DNA of 22,325 bases from Succinatimonas sp. UBA6849. GTDB lineage: Bacteria > Pseudomonadota > Gammaproteobacteria > Enterobacterales > Succinivibrionaceae. Position numbers and translations under genes: made by a program. This document shows, one piece after another, positions 1 through 7,734 of the stretch. A model generated the notes under the pieces. The model was not told where the DNA came from, searched no databases, and saw only the letters and a list, made by a program, of their open reading frames with translations. Location of the stretch: contig DKDL01000049.1 in NCBI GenBank assembly GCA_002449335.1, forward strand, positions 1 through 22,325, written 5' to 3'. Within the stretch, counting starts at the first letter, position 1; every line of letters begins with the position of its first letter.

Positions 1-1060
1 CAAAAAGACAGATTTATTTAATTCAGGCCTTGTTTACCTTAATGAGAGAATTAAAAAAGAAACTAAGGATCTTTTAAGCCTTGATGATAAGTTAATTTCA
101 AAAATTTACTCTTATTCAGAGCAATCAGGTGCATCTGCATTAGATGATTTATTTGAAAGTGACGAAACCAAATCATCTGTTTTAAAGCCGGAAGAAATAA
201 AAAAATCTATTAAAGTGCTAGCAAAAGAAAATTATTCAGTTGTTCATAAAGCTCTTAGACAATTTAGAGAATTTAATTTTGATAACCTAAAGAAACATTT
301 CAAAGATTTAAAATCAATGTCTGATTTTATCTTTAAAGAAGAGTACTTAGGTAATATTGAAATTCAAATTCATTATTTTGGCCAAGATGTATCTCAATCA
401 ACAATATTTAAAGCTCTGGTAAAAAACTTTGCTGAAATTGCTAAAAAGATTGGCTTCAATGAGTCGATATATGAAGGTTCAATTAAATTTAAACCAAAAA
501 AATTTAAAAACGTATTTACTGATAAGACCATTTCTGTAGCTAAAGCTTCCGCAACAACCGGGGGTAAGGGAATTTCTCAGAAGAGCTCACAAAACTATCC
601 ACTAGATTTATCATCTGAGAACTGGTATGTCTACAACGATAATTACGGAACAGATGAAGAAAAAGCTCTAGTTCATCAATTTAAAATGCACCTAGATGAT
701 TTGAGAAAAGACTACTCTAAGCTGTATCTTGTAAGAAACGAGCAGCAACTATCCATTTATTCTTTTAAAGATGGCAATAGGTTTGAACCTGATTTTGTGC
801 TGTTTTTACAAAAAGGGGATGGTAAAGATTTTGAGCAAATGCAGATCTTTATCGAACCTAAAGGTGAAAACTTACTAAAACAAGACAAATGGAAGGAGGA
901 TTTCTTGTTAGAAATTAAAGAAAAGACAAATGAAGATCCTTCGTTGTTATCTGAGAATCCTCATTACAAGATTTGGGGATTCCATTTTACTAATTTCAAT
1001 GGAAAACAAGAAAATAGGATAAGTGAGTTCAAACAGGATATGGAAGAAATCCGGACTTGA
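1..1060 (+). CDS. Type III restriction-like Res helicase/nuclease, C-terminal part (partial)
   Basis: The reading frame is open from the left edge (frame of position 2) to the TGA at 1058-1060, so this is the 3' end of a longer gene; the GTG at 215 is only an internal codon. The visible part would be the C-terminal nuclease region. FEPDFV (codons about 782-799) followed by IFIEPKG (about 851-865) makes a PD...ExK pattern: Asp at 791-793, Glu at 854-856, Lys at 860-862. Type III Res subunits and related DEAD/DEAH restriction helicases carry this nuclease signature near the C-terminus, and the closing DKWKEDFL and KIWGFHF segments also resemble that family. The helicase motifs lie outside the window, so whether this is a true type III system with a Mod partner cannot be seen. 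The protein is Lys-rich and the gene AT-rich. Confidence 0.75.
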   Translation, partial: KKTDLFNSGLVYLNERIKKETKDLLSLDDKLISKIYSYSEQSGASALDDLFESDETKSSVLKPEEIKKSIKVLAKENYSVVHKALRQFREFNFDNLKKHFKDLKSMSDFIFKEEYLGNIEIQIHYFGQDVSQSTIFKALVKNFAEIAKKIGFNESIYEGSIKFKPKKFKNVFTDKTISVAKASATTGGKGISQKSSQNYPLDLSSENWYVYNDNYGTDEEKALVHQFKMHLDDLRKDYSKLYLVRNEQQLSIYSFKDGNRFEPDFVLFLQKGDGKDFEQMQIFIEPKGENLLKQDKWKEDFLLEIKEKTNEDPSLLSENPHYKIWGFHFTNFNGKQENRISEFKQDMEEIRT

Positions 1061-1072
1061 TAAGATGAGAAT

Positions 1073-1104
1073 AAGCCCTAATACCAACAAGTGTTAGGGC
1101 TTTT
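1073..1104. terminator. Two-way Rho-independent terminator between res-like gene and ppnN
   Basis: AAGCCCTAA (1073-1081) pairs perfectly with TTAGGGCTT (1094-1102) around a 12-nt loop and runs into TTTT on the plus strand. It sits 12 nt past the res-like stop and just after the convergent ppnN stop, so it probably serves both genes, better on the plus strand. Confidence 0.8.
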
Positions 1105-1112
1105 AAACAATA

Positions 1113-2489
1113 TTACTCTTCAACAAGCTCATAGCAAGGAACATATTCTTTCTGAGATAAAAGAACACGACCCTGATCAATATAGCTTCTTAACAAAGTA
1201 TCCATGGATTTGATGATGTCTTTATCACCATGTAATTTGAATGGACCTTTTTGAGCTACTAGCTTGATACCATTCTCTTTAACATTACCTGTTACAATTC
1301 CTGAGAAAGCAGAACGTAAGTTGCAAGCTAACTTCCATGGCTCCTGATCACGTCTTAAATCAAGATTTGCCATAAACTCATGAGTAATTGGTGTAGCAAT
1401 CTGTAATTCATGAGGAATATGTAAAGTCCAGTTAAAGCAGTAAGAATCATGAGTAATGGTTCTATGATCAAGTACTGAGTCATTGTATTGTTTTACCTTT
1501 TGAGCCACAGCAATTGGATCATCGATAATAAGATCATAGTAACGGGTGATCTCTTTACCAAAGCATTCAATTAAGAAGTTCTGTAACTCCTCAAAGTATC
1601 CTTTAGCTGACTTTGGACCAGTTAAGATCAATGGTAAGAAGTTGTGCTTATTCTCCTTACTTAATTTGATGCTCAAAATATAGAGCAATTCTTCAGCGGT
1701 ACCTGGTCCACCAGGGAAGATTAAAAGAGTATGCCCCAATCGTACAAAGGCCTCCAGTCTCTTTTCAATATCAGGCATGATCACAAGATCAGTTACCATG
1801 GCATTAGGTGGTTCTGCTGCAATGATTGATGGTTCAGTAAGACCAATCATACGGCATTTTTCCTGTTCACACTGCTCTGAATAGCCCTGTAATGAGCCTT
1901 TCATAGGAGCTTCCATAACACCAGGTCCGCAACCAGTGCAGATATCAATCTTACGTAAGCCTAATTCAAGGCCTACCTGATAGGCATAGTCATATTCTTC
2001 CTGAGTGATTGAGTGACCACCCCAGCAGACAGCTAGGTTTGGTTTCATCCCTGCCTTTAATACACTGGCATTTCTTAAAATGATAAAGATAAGGTTAGTG
2101 ATGTAATCAGACTCAGTCTTATATTTCTTTTTAAGGCTCTCGTTATAGAACTCTGAGAACAAGTGAATTTGTACAATATCACGCAAAACTGCATATAAGT
2201 GCTTGCGCAGTTTCTTGATGACCTGACCTTCAACTAAGGATGATTTTGGAGGATTGATAAGCTCAAGCTTAAGACCACGCTCATTTCTGATGATATTGAT
2301 TTCAAAAGATTTGAAGTTATCTAAAAGTTCTTTTGAGTTATCGGTGATATTGCCACTGTTTAAGACTGCTAAAGAGCAGTTTCTGTACAAATCATATAAC
2401 TCACCCTGACTTGAGAGCGAGAGTGAATCTGCCTCATATTGGGTTAAAAGTGACATGGAGCCTACTGGCCAAACGTCTACAACGCTCAT
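1113..2489 (-). CDS. ppnN: Pyrimidine/purine nucleotide 5'-monophosphate nucleosidase (YgdH/PpnN)
   Basis: PpnN hydrolyses nucleoside 5'-monophosphates to free base and ribose 5-phosphate in the cytoplasm; in E. coli it is a (p)ppGpp-responsive purine salvage enzyme. The 458 aa match the usual length (E. coli about 454 aa). The LOG-family signature PGGPGTAEE lies near residues 258-266, preceded by CTGCGPGVMEAPMKGS and IEKRLEAFVRLGHTLLIFP. These supply the phosphate-binding loop and the catalytic Glu region of the lysine-decarboxylase-like fold. The flanking N- and C-terminal extensions are those of the long PpnN form, not the short LOG proteins. The ATG at 2489-2487 follows AAGGAGC at good spacing. 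The gene is monocistronic: terminator downstream, 230-nt leader region upstream. Confidence 0.92.
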   Translation of the reverse strand: MSVVDVWPVGSMSLLTQYEADSLSLSSQGELYDLYRNCSLAVLNSGNITDNSKELLDNFKSFEINIIRNERGLKLELINPPKSSLVEGQVIKKLRKHLYAVLRDIVQIHLFSEFYNESLKKKYKTESDYITNLIFIILRNASVLKAGMKPNLAVCWGGHSITQEEYDYAYQVGLELGLRKIDICTGCGPGVMEAPMKGSLQGYSEQCEQEKCRMIGLTEPSIIAAEPPNAMVTDLVIMPDIEKRLEAFVRLGHTLLIFPGGPGTAEELLYILSIKLSKENKHNFLPLILTGPKSAKGYFEELQNFLIECFGKEITRYYDLIIDDPIAVAQKVKQYNDSVLDHRTITHDSYCFNWTLHIPHELQIATPITHEFMANLDLRRDQEPWKLACNLRSAFSGIVTGNVKENGIKLVAQKGPFKLHGDKDIIKSMDTLLRSYIDQGRVLLSQKEYVPCYELVEE

Positions 2490-2574
2490 AAATGCTCCTT
2501 TTTATTATTTTTGTAATGTGTTTTGTTTTTGTGATTATTAGGTTTTCTTATATTGAACTTTCTATCACTCTTTC

Positions 2575-2580
2575 ATTATA
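2575..2580 (-). promoter_or_regulatory. Candidate -10 box for ppnN
   Basis: A perfect TATAAT reads on the minus strand here, about 86 nt before the ppnN ATG. The -35 region is AT-rich with no good TTGACA match, so only the -10 is supported. No riboswitch-like structure is obvious in the 80-nt leader. Confidence 0.4.
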
Positions 2581-2663
2581 GGTTAATATCCTGATATAAC
2601 TTTTTAATTTTTAATGAAAATTTTGAGTGTGTTCCAATATTTCTTTATTTTTTATTCTTTGAG

Positions 2664-2695
2664 CTGATTTGAGGTAAGTTATTACCTCAAATCAG
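2664..2695. terminator. Perfect 14-bp hairpin after queF (no U-tract)
   Basis: CTGATTTGAGGTAA (2664-2677) and TTACCTCAAATCAG (2682-2695) are exact complements around GTTA. The hairpin lies 28 nt past the queF stop. Neither strand continues into a T-run, so it is not a classical intrinsic terminator. It may protect the 3' end of the endA-rsmE-queF mRNA or be a dyad site upstream of ppnN. Confidence 0.5.
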
Positions 2696-2722
2696 AGTAA
2701 CTCTTAGGTAAGAGCTTAATCC

Positions 2723-3586
2723 TTACTGTCTAATAGTTCTTATAGATTCACTGCTGTTTAACTTAGCAGATGATCTGACGGGATTGATGTCAATACCACC
2801 ACGACGGGTAAAGTAAGCTGATACAGTAAGTTTTGAAGGCTTTAAGTAGTACATTAAATCTGAATAGATAAGTTCAACACACTGCTCATGGAACCCCTGA
2901 TGATTACGTAAAGTAACTAAATAAGAGAGTAGTCCTTTAAGATCAGGTTTCTTACCTTCATATTCTATTTTGATTACAGCATGGTCAGGCTGTGAGGTCA
3001 CAGGACAGAGTGATCTGAAAAGGTTTGTGTAATAAGTCTTTTTAATAGTCTTCTCTTCTTTATCAAAGGTTAATAAAGAAGGTGAGTATTCATAACTTTT
3101 AAAAGACAAATCTTTACAGCAATCTAGCTCTTCTAAACAAGTACCTTTTACGGCACGCAAGGAGAACTCTTCATTATCAAGCTCGAATAAACTTACTTTT
3201 ACATCGCTCTCTAAAAGAGTTGAAAGATCGTGCTCAAACACACTTTCAACCTCTTTTAAATCTTTAAACTTGGTCATGGTAAATGACAGTTCATAGAGTT
3301 TTAAAGATTTTGACTCAACAATGTATTTACTGTCAGCAGGAACTCTCATAATGCCCATGCAAACTTTAGGCAGACCATTTAAGTTTAGATAGGTCATCTC
3401 ATAAAGACGCCACAGGTCATATCCTACGAACTTTTGTAATCTCTCAATATGGCTGCGACCTAACCGTCTTTCAATTCTCTGCAATCTTGAAGGAGCATAC
3501 TCATTGTCGTATACAGTGTTTTTTCCAAGCACCAGGTTGCTCATACCTGAAGATACTTCAGTACTTTTATTTTCATTGTTATTCAT
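2723..3586 (-). CDS. queF: NADPH-dependent 7-cyano-7-deazaguanine reductase (long YqcD-type QueF)
   Basis: QueF reduces preQ0 to preQ1 with NADPH, the last free-base step before queuosine is put into tRNA. The protein is 287 aa from the chosen start, the size of the two-lobed gammaproteobacterial form (E. coli 282 aa). Visible motifs are ESKSLKLY (NADPH-binding QueF motif), the catalytic Cys in SLCPVTSQPD, HEQCVE near the substrate Glu, and the C-terminal YFTRRGGIDINPVRS. The ATG at 3586-3584 is preferred over the upstream in-frame codon at 3619: it follows CGGAGA, its reading begins like other QueF proteins, and it forms a TAATG overlap with the rsmE stop. That overlap suggests translational coupling as the last gene of endA-rsmE-queF. 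Confidence 0.95.
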   Translation of the reverse strand: MNNNENKSTEVSSGMSNLVLGKNTVYDNEYAPSRLQRIERRLGRSHIERLQKFVGYDLWRLYEMTYLNLNGLPKVCMGIMRVPADSKYIVESKSLKLYELSFTMTKFKDLKEVESVFEHDLSTLLESDVKVSLFELDNEEFSLRAVKGTCLEELDCCKDLSFKSYEYSPSLLTFDKEEKTIKKTYYTNLFRSLCPVTSQPDHAVIKIEYEGKKPDLKGLLSYLVTLRNHQGFHEQCVELIYSDLMYYLKPSKLTVSAYFTRRGGIDINPVRSSAKLNSSESIRTIRQ

Positions 3587-4311
3587 TATAAATCTCCGTA
3601 TTTGCAACCTAAGATGCACAATGCTGCAAGAGCTGCTGTTTCGGTTCTTAAAATTCTAGGACCTAAAGTCACACCCACAAAATTGTGTTCAGCAGCCTTT
3701 TGAATTTCATTATCATCAAGACCACCTTCAGGACCAATGAGTAATCTTATATCACCTGAAGGTTCAAGTTCTGTTAACTTTTTGCAAGCTTTTGGATCGA
3801 GAGTAAGACTTAGAGCCTCAGGATTTTTAGCATACCATTCTTCAATATTGACGATATTCTCAACTACAGGTACTACGTTACGTCCACATTGTTCACAGGC
3901 TGAGATTGCAATCTTTTGCCACTGTTCAATCTTCTTTTGCTGACGCTTTTCATCAAGCTTTACACCACAACGTGATGAGTAAAGAGGTGTAATTTTATAA
4001 ATACCAAGTTCAACTGCCTTTTGAATGGTAAATTCCATTCTTTCGCCACGGCTTACAACCTGACCTAACTCTACTCTTACAGGAGATTCAACATTACGCT
4101 CAATTACCTTTGTGCATTTGTAATTAGCACTTTTACCTACTTTTGTAAGTACAGCTTTATATTCATGACCTATACCGTCGAATACTACAAATTCATCGTT
4201 TTCTTTAAAACGCAACACTCTGATTAAGTGACCATAACCGTCATCATCTAAGGTAAATTCATCAGTTAAATTTAAAGGGGCATTGAGCTGGCAAATTCTA
4301 ACTGTTCTCAT
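3586..4311 (-). CDS. rsmE: 16S rRNA m3U1498 methyltransferase RsmE
   Basis: RsmE is a SPOUT-fold methyltransferase that adds the N3-methyl group to U1498 of 16S rRNA using S-adenosylmethionine. The 241 aa fit the family (E. coli 243 aa). Diagnostic stretches are LGQVVSRGERMEFTIQKAVELG, ISACEQCGRN, and the knot/SAM-binding LLIGPEGGL followed by LGPRILRTETAAL. The start is set at the ATG 4311-4309, giving MRTVRICQL as in homologues; an upstream in-frame ATG (4335) would lie inside endA and has no matching N-terminus. The gene begins 5 nt after the endA stop and overlaps queF by one base, so it is the middle gene of one transcript. endA-rsmE adjacency is also seen in E. coli. Confidence 0.95.
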   Translation of the reverse strand: MRTVRICQLNAPLNLTDEFTLDDDGYGHLIRVLRFKENDEFVVFDGIGHEYKAVLTKVGKSANYKCTKVIERNVESPVRVELGQVVSRGERMEFTIQKAVELGIYKITPLYSSRCGVKLDEKRQQKKIEQWQKIAISACEQCGRNVVPVVENIVNIEEWYAKNPEALSLTLDPKACKKLTELEPSGDIRLLIGPEGGLDDNEIQKAAEHNFVGVTLGPRILRTETAALAALCILGCKYGDL

Positions 4312-4316
4312 TATTT

Positions 4317-5057
4317 TTATTTTCCGTATTTGCATTTTTGAGAAATAAAAGGATTCTCGTTACCTTGAATTTCTTTAATAAAAAGGTTGCGCTTACACTC
4401 ATTCTGATCTGGCTTGTACTCTTTATTCCAGCGATTGAACAAGTTTACATGCTCAGCATCAAGTTCAATACCATACATCATGGACATATATAAGTAAGCT
4501 CTAGCTATCACACCACGAGCGCTTTGTGGTGGTGTAACTCTCTGTCTTTTTCTGTCAATTAGCATTTGGCACTGACCAAAAGGGGATGGCTTTTTAATTG
4601 AATCTGAAAAAGCAAAATTCTGTCTTTCGTTGTTTACTTCACCAACCGAAGGGTAAAGATTGTGCAGATCAGATTCGATTAAGTTAAAGTACTTATCTGT
4701 ATTCTCACAGTTCTGTCTGCCTGACTTTTTTAGCCAGCATTCTCTTTGTTTACCAAAATAGGAAGCAGGTACGATGTGTTCTGCTTCAATTCTTTTAGCT
4801 CGCTTTGGATTTGAATACTGAATGATGTATCCACAGCTTTCAAGATTAGGATAATACCATTTACTGGTAATTGTAATGTCACAGCCACAGTAGACAGTTT
4901 TAGGCTCATCTAATTTAGAAGTTATCTTGTATAAATAGCCTTTTGCAGAATTGAAGTTTAAATTCAGTCTTTGTGCTGATGCGCTGTTAAAACAGGTAAG
5001 AGACAACACTACAGCAGGTAGTGTAAGAGTACTTAACAAGAGTGTTTTTAATTTCAT
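4317..5057 (-). CDS. endA: Periplasmic endonuclease I
   Basis: EndA is a secreted nonspecific DNA endonuclease of the beta-beta-alpha metal family. The 246-aa product starts with a clear Sec signal peptide: basic MKLK, then a hydrophobic core, with predicted cleavage after ASA (about residue 28). Conserved features are the YCGC cysteine motif, LESCGY, the catalytic EAEHIVPASYFG (active His), NLIESDLHNLYPSVGEVNNER with the metal-site Asn residues, and ARAYLYMSM. The even cysteine pattern fits periplasmic disulfides. The ATG follows AGGAGAG with good spacing. First gene of the endA-rsmE-queF operon. Confidence 0.94.
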   Translation of the reverse strand: MKLKTLLLSTLTLPAVVLSLTCFNSASAQRLNLNFNSAKGYLYKITSKLDEPKTVYCGCDITITSKWYYPNLESCGYIIQYSNPKRAKRIEAEHIVPASYFGKQRECWLKKSGRQNCENTDKYFNLIESDLHNLYPSVGEVNNERQNFAFSDSIKKPSPFGQCQMLIDRKRQRVTPPQSARGVIARAYLYMSMMYGIELDAEHVNLFNRWNKEYKPDQNECKRNLFIKEIQGNENPFISQKCKYGK

Positions 5058-5254
5058 GGTAACTCTCCTAATTGTGCTATTTTAACAAGATTTAAGCTCA
5101 AATCAGAGACATATATAAGTAATCTTAAAAGTCTGAAGGACCCTTAAAATCAACTCCATAAAGCCAGAACAATCACAAAGTAATATTTAAGTTAGGTCCT
5201 GTTTCCTGTTAAAATGCTGTAAGTTTACAAAATCATGAGGTTTAAAAATCTTTT

Positions 5255-6109
5255 ATGAAAATCGATTTAAGTAAGATGGCTACCTTTGGTGTAGCAGGTA
5301 ACTTTACAGGCCACTTAGAGCAGGCAGGCGAAGCTGTAGATTTTACAAATGTAAAAACCAAAGAAGCAAAAGCTCCTAAAGCTGTCTTCCCAACCTTTAT
5401 TCCTAATTTAAAAGAAGGTAATGAAGCTGTAACCCCAAGATTTTTAGGTGTATTCCCATTTGACAGTAATACTATTATCTTCCCTCATGGTGAGCAGAAA
5501 TTACAGATTGAGCCTGAGTGCGCTATTGTTTGCAATGTAACCTGGAAAGATGGCAAGGTAGTAGCTCTAGAGCCAGTTGTTTTTGGCGCTTCAAATGATT
5601 GCTCAATCAGAAAAGAAGGTGCTAAAAAGATCAGTCAGAAAAAGAACTGGGGCAAAGCTTCAAAAGGTTTTTCTGATAATGCTATTGCCATTGATTCATT
5701 CGATGAAAAGGGCATTTTAAACCGTTATCGTATTGCAAGTTTCTTAGTACGTGATGGCAAAGTAAATCCATACGGTGAGGACAGTGCTGTTCGTGACTAC
5801 AGCTATATTTATGGCACTTTAATTGACTGGTTAATAGAAAAATTCAATGGCCAGAAAGACGAAGGTCCTGCTGAGCCTATCTGTGAGTATTTAAAAGAAT
5901 CAGGATACCAAGAAAAGGTAATGGTATCTGTAGGTGCTACCCGTTATACCGAGTATGGTGAGAAGAACTTCTTACAAAACGGTGATCTTGCAGTAGTAGT
6001 TGTATATCCTGAGGATAAATACTCAAAAGAAGACATTATCAAAGGTGTTGAGAACAACTCTTTAAACGATGAATCAGTAAGTGTACTATCTCAGAAAGTG
6101 AAGTTATAA
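5255..6109 (+). CDS. Conserved uncharacterised protein (DUF5718-like), possible FAH-fold enzyme
   Basis: This 284-aa cytosolic protein has no assigned function; from memory it belongs to DUF5718. What I see suggests a remote member of the fumarylacetoacetase (FAH) superfamily. GVAGNFTGHLEQAGE (residues 12-26) resembles the GRNYxxHxxE lid segment. IEPECAIV gives E86 and E88, SNDCSIRK gives D115, and WGKASKGF gives K134. Human FAHD1 has metal ligands E71, E73 and D102 and a Lys at 123, so the order and spacings are close (2/29/21 against 2/27/19). LQNGDLAVVVVYP near 240-252 resembles the FAH LxPGDxV turn. The first ATG is used although its Shine-Dalgarno (GAGG) is about 14 nt away; Met8 is a possible alternative. 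Monocistronic, convergent with metK. Confidence 0.75.
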   Translation: MKIDLSKMATFGVAGNFTGHLEQAGEAVDFTNVKTKEAKAPKAVFPTFIPNLKEGNEAVTPRFLGVFPFDSNTIIFPHGEQKLQIEPECAIVCNVTWKDGKVVALEPVVFGASNDCSIRKEGAKKISQKKNWGKASKGFSDNAIAIDSFDEKGILNRYRIASFLVRDGKVNPYGEDSAVRDYSYIYGTLIDWLIEKFNGQKDEGPAEPICEYLKESGYQEKVMVSVGATRYTEYGEKNFLQNGDLAVVVVYPEDKYSKEDIIKGVENNSLNDESVSVLSQKVKL

Positions 6110-6134
6110 AAACAAAGCTCAATTCGCTTAAAAC

Positions 6135-6162
6135 AAGAAAGGCTCCCTCTGGAGCCTTTCTT
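6135..6162. terminator. Two-way terminator between the DUF5718-like gene and metK
   Basis: AAGAAAGGCTCC and GGAGCCTTTCTT form a perfect 12-bp stem around CTCT. The A-rich and T-rich flanks allow termination in both directions, and it lies between the two convergent stop codons. Confidence 0.85.
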
Positions 6163-6191
6163 ATTTGAACTTAAGTTAACGTTTAAGCTTA

Positions 6192-7340
6192 TTACTTAAT
6201 AGCCTGTAATAAGTCATCAACCTTGTTAGTCTGTTCCCAGCTGAAGCTTGGACGACCAAAGTGACCATAGGTTGCAGTCTTTAAGTAGATAGGTCTTAAC
6301 AGATCTAACTGCTTGATTAAGCCGTAAGGACGAAGGTCGAAAACCTGAGGAATTGCTTTTGCAATCTTCTCATCATCAACCTTACCGGTACCAAAGGTAT
6401 TAACTGATACTGAAACAGGCTGAGCAACACCGATTGCATAAGATACCTGAACCTCAGCTTTCTTAGCTAAACCTGCTGCAACGATGTTCTTTGCTACATA
6501 ACGAGCAGCGTAAGCTGCTGATCTGTCAACCTTTGAAGGATCCTTTCCTGAGAAAGCTCCACCACCGTGACGGGCAGCACCACCGTAAGTATCAACAATG
6601 ATCTTTCTACCGGTAACACCTGCATCACCTACAGGACCGCCGATAACGAAACGACCGGTTGGGTTGATAAAGATCTTGGTGTCTTTACGTAACAGGTTTG
6701 CAGGAATTACTTTCTTGATAATCTCTTCATAAACAGCTTCATGAACAGTTTCCTGAGTTACATCAGGATCATGCTGTGTTGAGAGTACGATAGTATCAAT
6801 ATGATCTACAGTACCGTCATCATTGTAAGCGATTGTAACCTGGCTTTTTGCATCAGGACGTAACCATGAGATTGAACCGTTACGACGTAAGGTAGCCTGC
6901 TTCTTTACAAGCTCATGAGCATAGGTAATAGCAGCTGGCATTAAGTGTTCAGTCTCGTTTGTTGCAAAGCCGAACATTAAGCCCTGATCGCCTGCGCCCT
7001 GATCTTCAGGTAAAGCTCTTGAAACACCCTGATTGATATCAGGTGACTGCTTACCTAAACCATTTAAGAATGCGCAGTAATGACCATCAAAGCCAACCTC
7101 TGAATTGTCATAACCGATGTCACAGACAGTTTTACGTGCAATTGCTTCAAAGTCTACGTTTGCTGAAGTTGTAACTTCACCTGCAACTAAAATTAAACCG
7201 GTTTTTACTAAAGTTTCGCAAGCTACGTGTGCATCTTTATCCTGAGCTAGGATTGCATCTAAGATTGCGTCTGACACTTGGTCACAGATTTTGTCTGGAT
7301 GTCCTTCTGATACGGACTCTGAGGTAAATAATCTTGACAT
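6192..7340 (-). CDS. metK: S-adenosylmethionine synthetase
   Basis: MetK makes S-adenosylmethionine from methionine and ATP and supplies methyl donors, including for RsmE nearby. The 382 aa match the family (E. coli 384). Signatures: FTSESVSEGHPDK at the N-terminus (methionine/ATP site His), GAGDQGLMFGFATNET in the middle, FVIGGPVGDAGVTGRKI (ATP and metal contacts), and GGGAFSGKDPSKVDRSAAYAARY. The start follows AGAGGACA at 9-10 nt. A TATAAT on the minus strand (7377-7382) lies about 35 nt upstream, leaving a short leader with no room for a SAM riboswitch. I see no MetJ-type AGACGTCT tandem boxes upstream. Confidence 0.97.
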   Translation of the reverse strand: MSRLFTSESVSEGHPDKICDQVSDAILDAILAQDKDAHVACETLVKTGLILVAGEVTTSANVDFEAIARKTVCDIGYDNSEVGFDGHYCAFLNGLGKQSPDINQGVSRALPEDQGAGDQGLMFGFATNETEHLMPAAITYAHELVKKQATLRRNGSISWLRPDAKSQVTIAYNDDGTVDHIDTIVLSTQHDPDVTQETVHEAVYEEIIKKVIPANLLRKDTKIFINPTGRFVIGGPVGDAGVTGRKIIVDTYGGAARHGGGAFSGKDPSKVDRSAAYAARYVAKNIVAAGLAKKAEVQVSYAIGVAQPVSVSVNTFGTGKVDDEKIAKAIPQVFDLRPYGLIKQLDLLRPIYLKTATYGHFGRPSFSWEQTNKVDDLLQAIK

Positions 7341-7734
7341 AAAGTCTGTCCTCTAAAATTAAATTAACTGCAGATGATTATATACTTTAAAAAATAAATT
7401 AAAACTTCTTATAAACATTTATTTTTGATTTTTAATTTAATATATTGAAATATAATGAAATTAAATTGAAAAATAATGGGATTAATTAAAAATAAAAAAG
7501 TGGGATTAATATTATTTAAAAGAAATTACGAAAATCTCTGCAAAATTATTTAGTAAGATTTAGTTCGTTTTGTAAAAGTTAAAAATAAATGCTTTATAAA
7601 ACAAATAAATATTAGAAAAATATAGAATGACGTCACAGAATTAAACTATTGTAAACGTTTGCGGAGTAGTTTTGATCTACAATTAAACCATAAAAAGTTT
7701 TCACGTAATAGATAAAATCTGCAAAGGAGATACC
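7341..7734. other. 394-bp AT-rich divergent spacer (metK / transaldolase)
   Basis: There is no gene here. On the metK side lies a minus-strand TATAAT (7377-7382). In the middle, TGGGATTAAT occurs twice as a direct repeat (7477-7486 and 7501-7510). On the transaldolase side are a perfect TGACGTCA palindrome (7628-7635) and a LacI-family-like operator (7651-7662). The rest is A/T-rich with no RNA fold I can support. Confidence 0.6.
7649..7683 (+). promoter_or_regulatory. Transaldolase promoter with LacI/PurR-type operator
   Basis: GTAAACGTTTGC (7651-7662) is a near-perfect dyad around a central CG, the hallmark of LacI-family operators; it matches 12 of 16 positions of the PurR consensus as I remember it. 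TACAAT (7678-7683) is a good -10, and the operator would cover the -35 position. A sugar- or purine-responsive LacI-family regulator is plausible, but its identity is unknown. Confidence 0.45.

Noticed and set aside
215..1060. Reading the first ORF as a complete 281-aa gene starting at GTG 215
   Set aside because: The frame is open to the window edge with no stop and no ribosome site at 215; the content is the C-terminal part of a large restriction protein.
7341..7480. SAM riboswitch or MetJ boxes upstream of metK
   Set aside because: The leader after the -10 is about 30 nt and no AGACGTCT-like tandem repeats are present; TGACGTCA at 7628 is single and far away.
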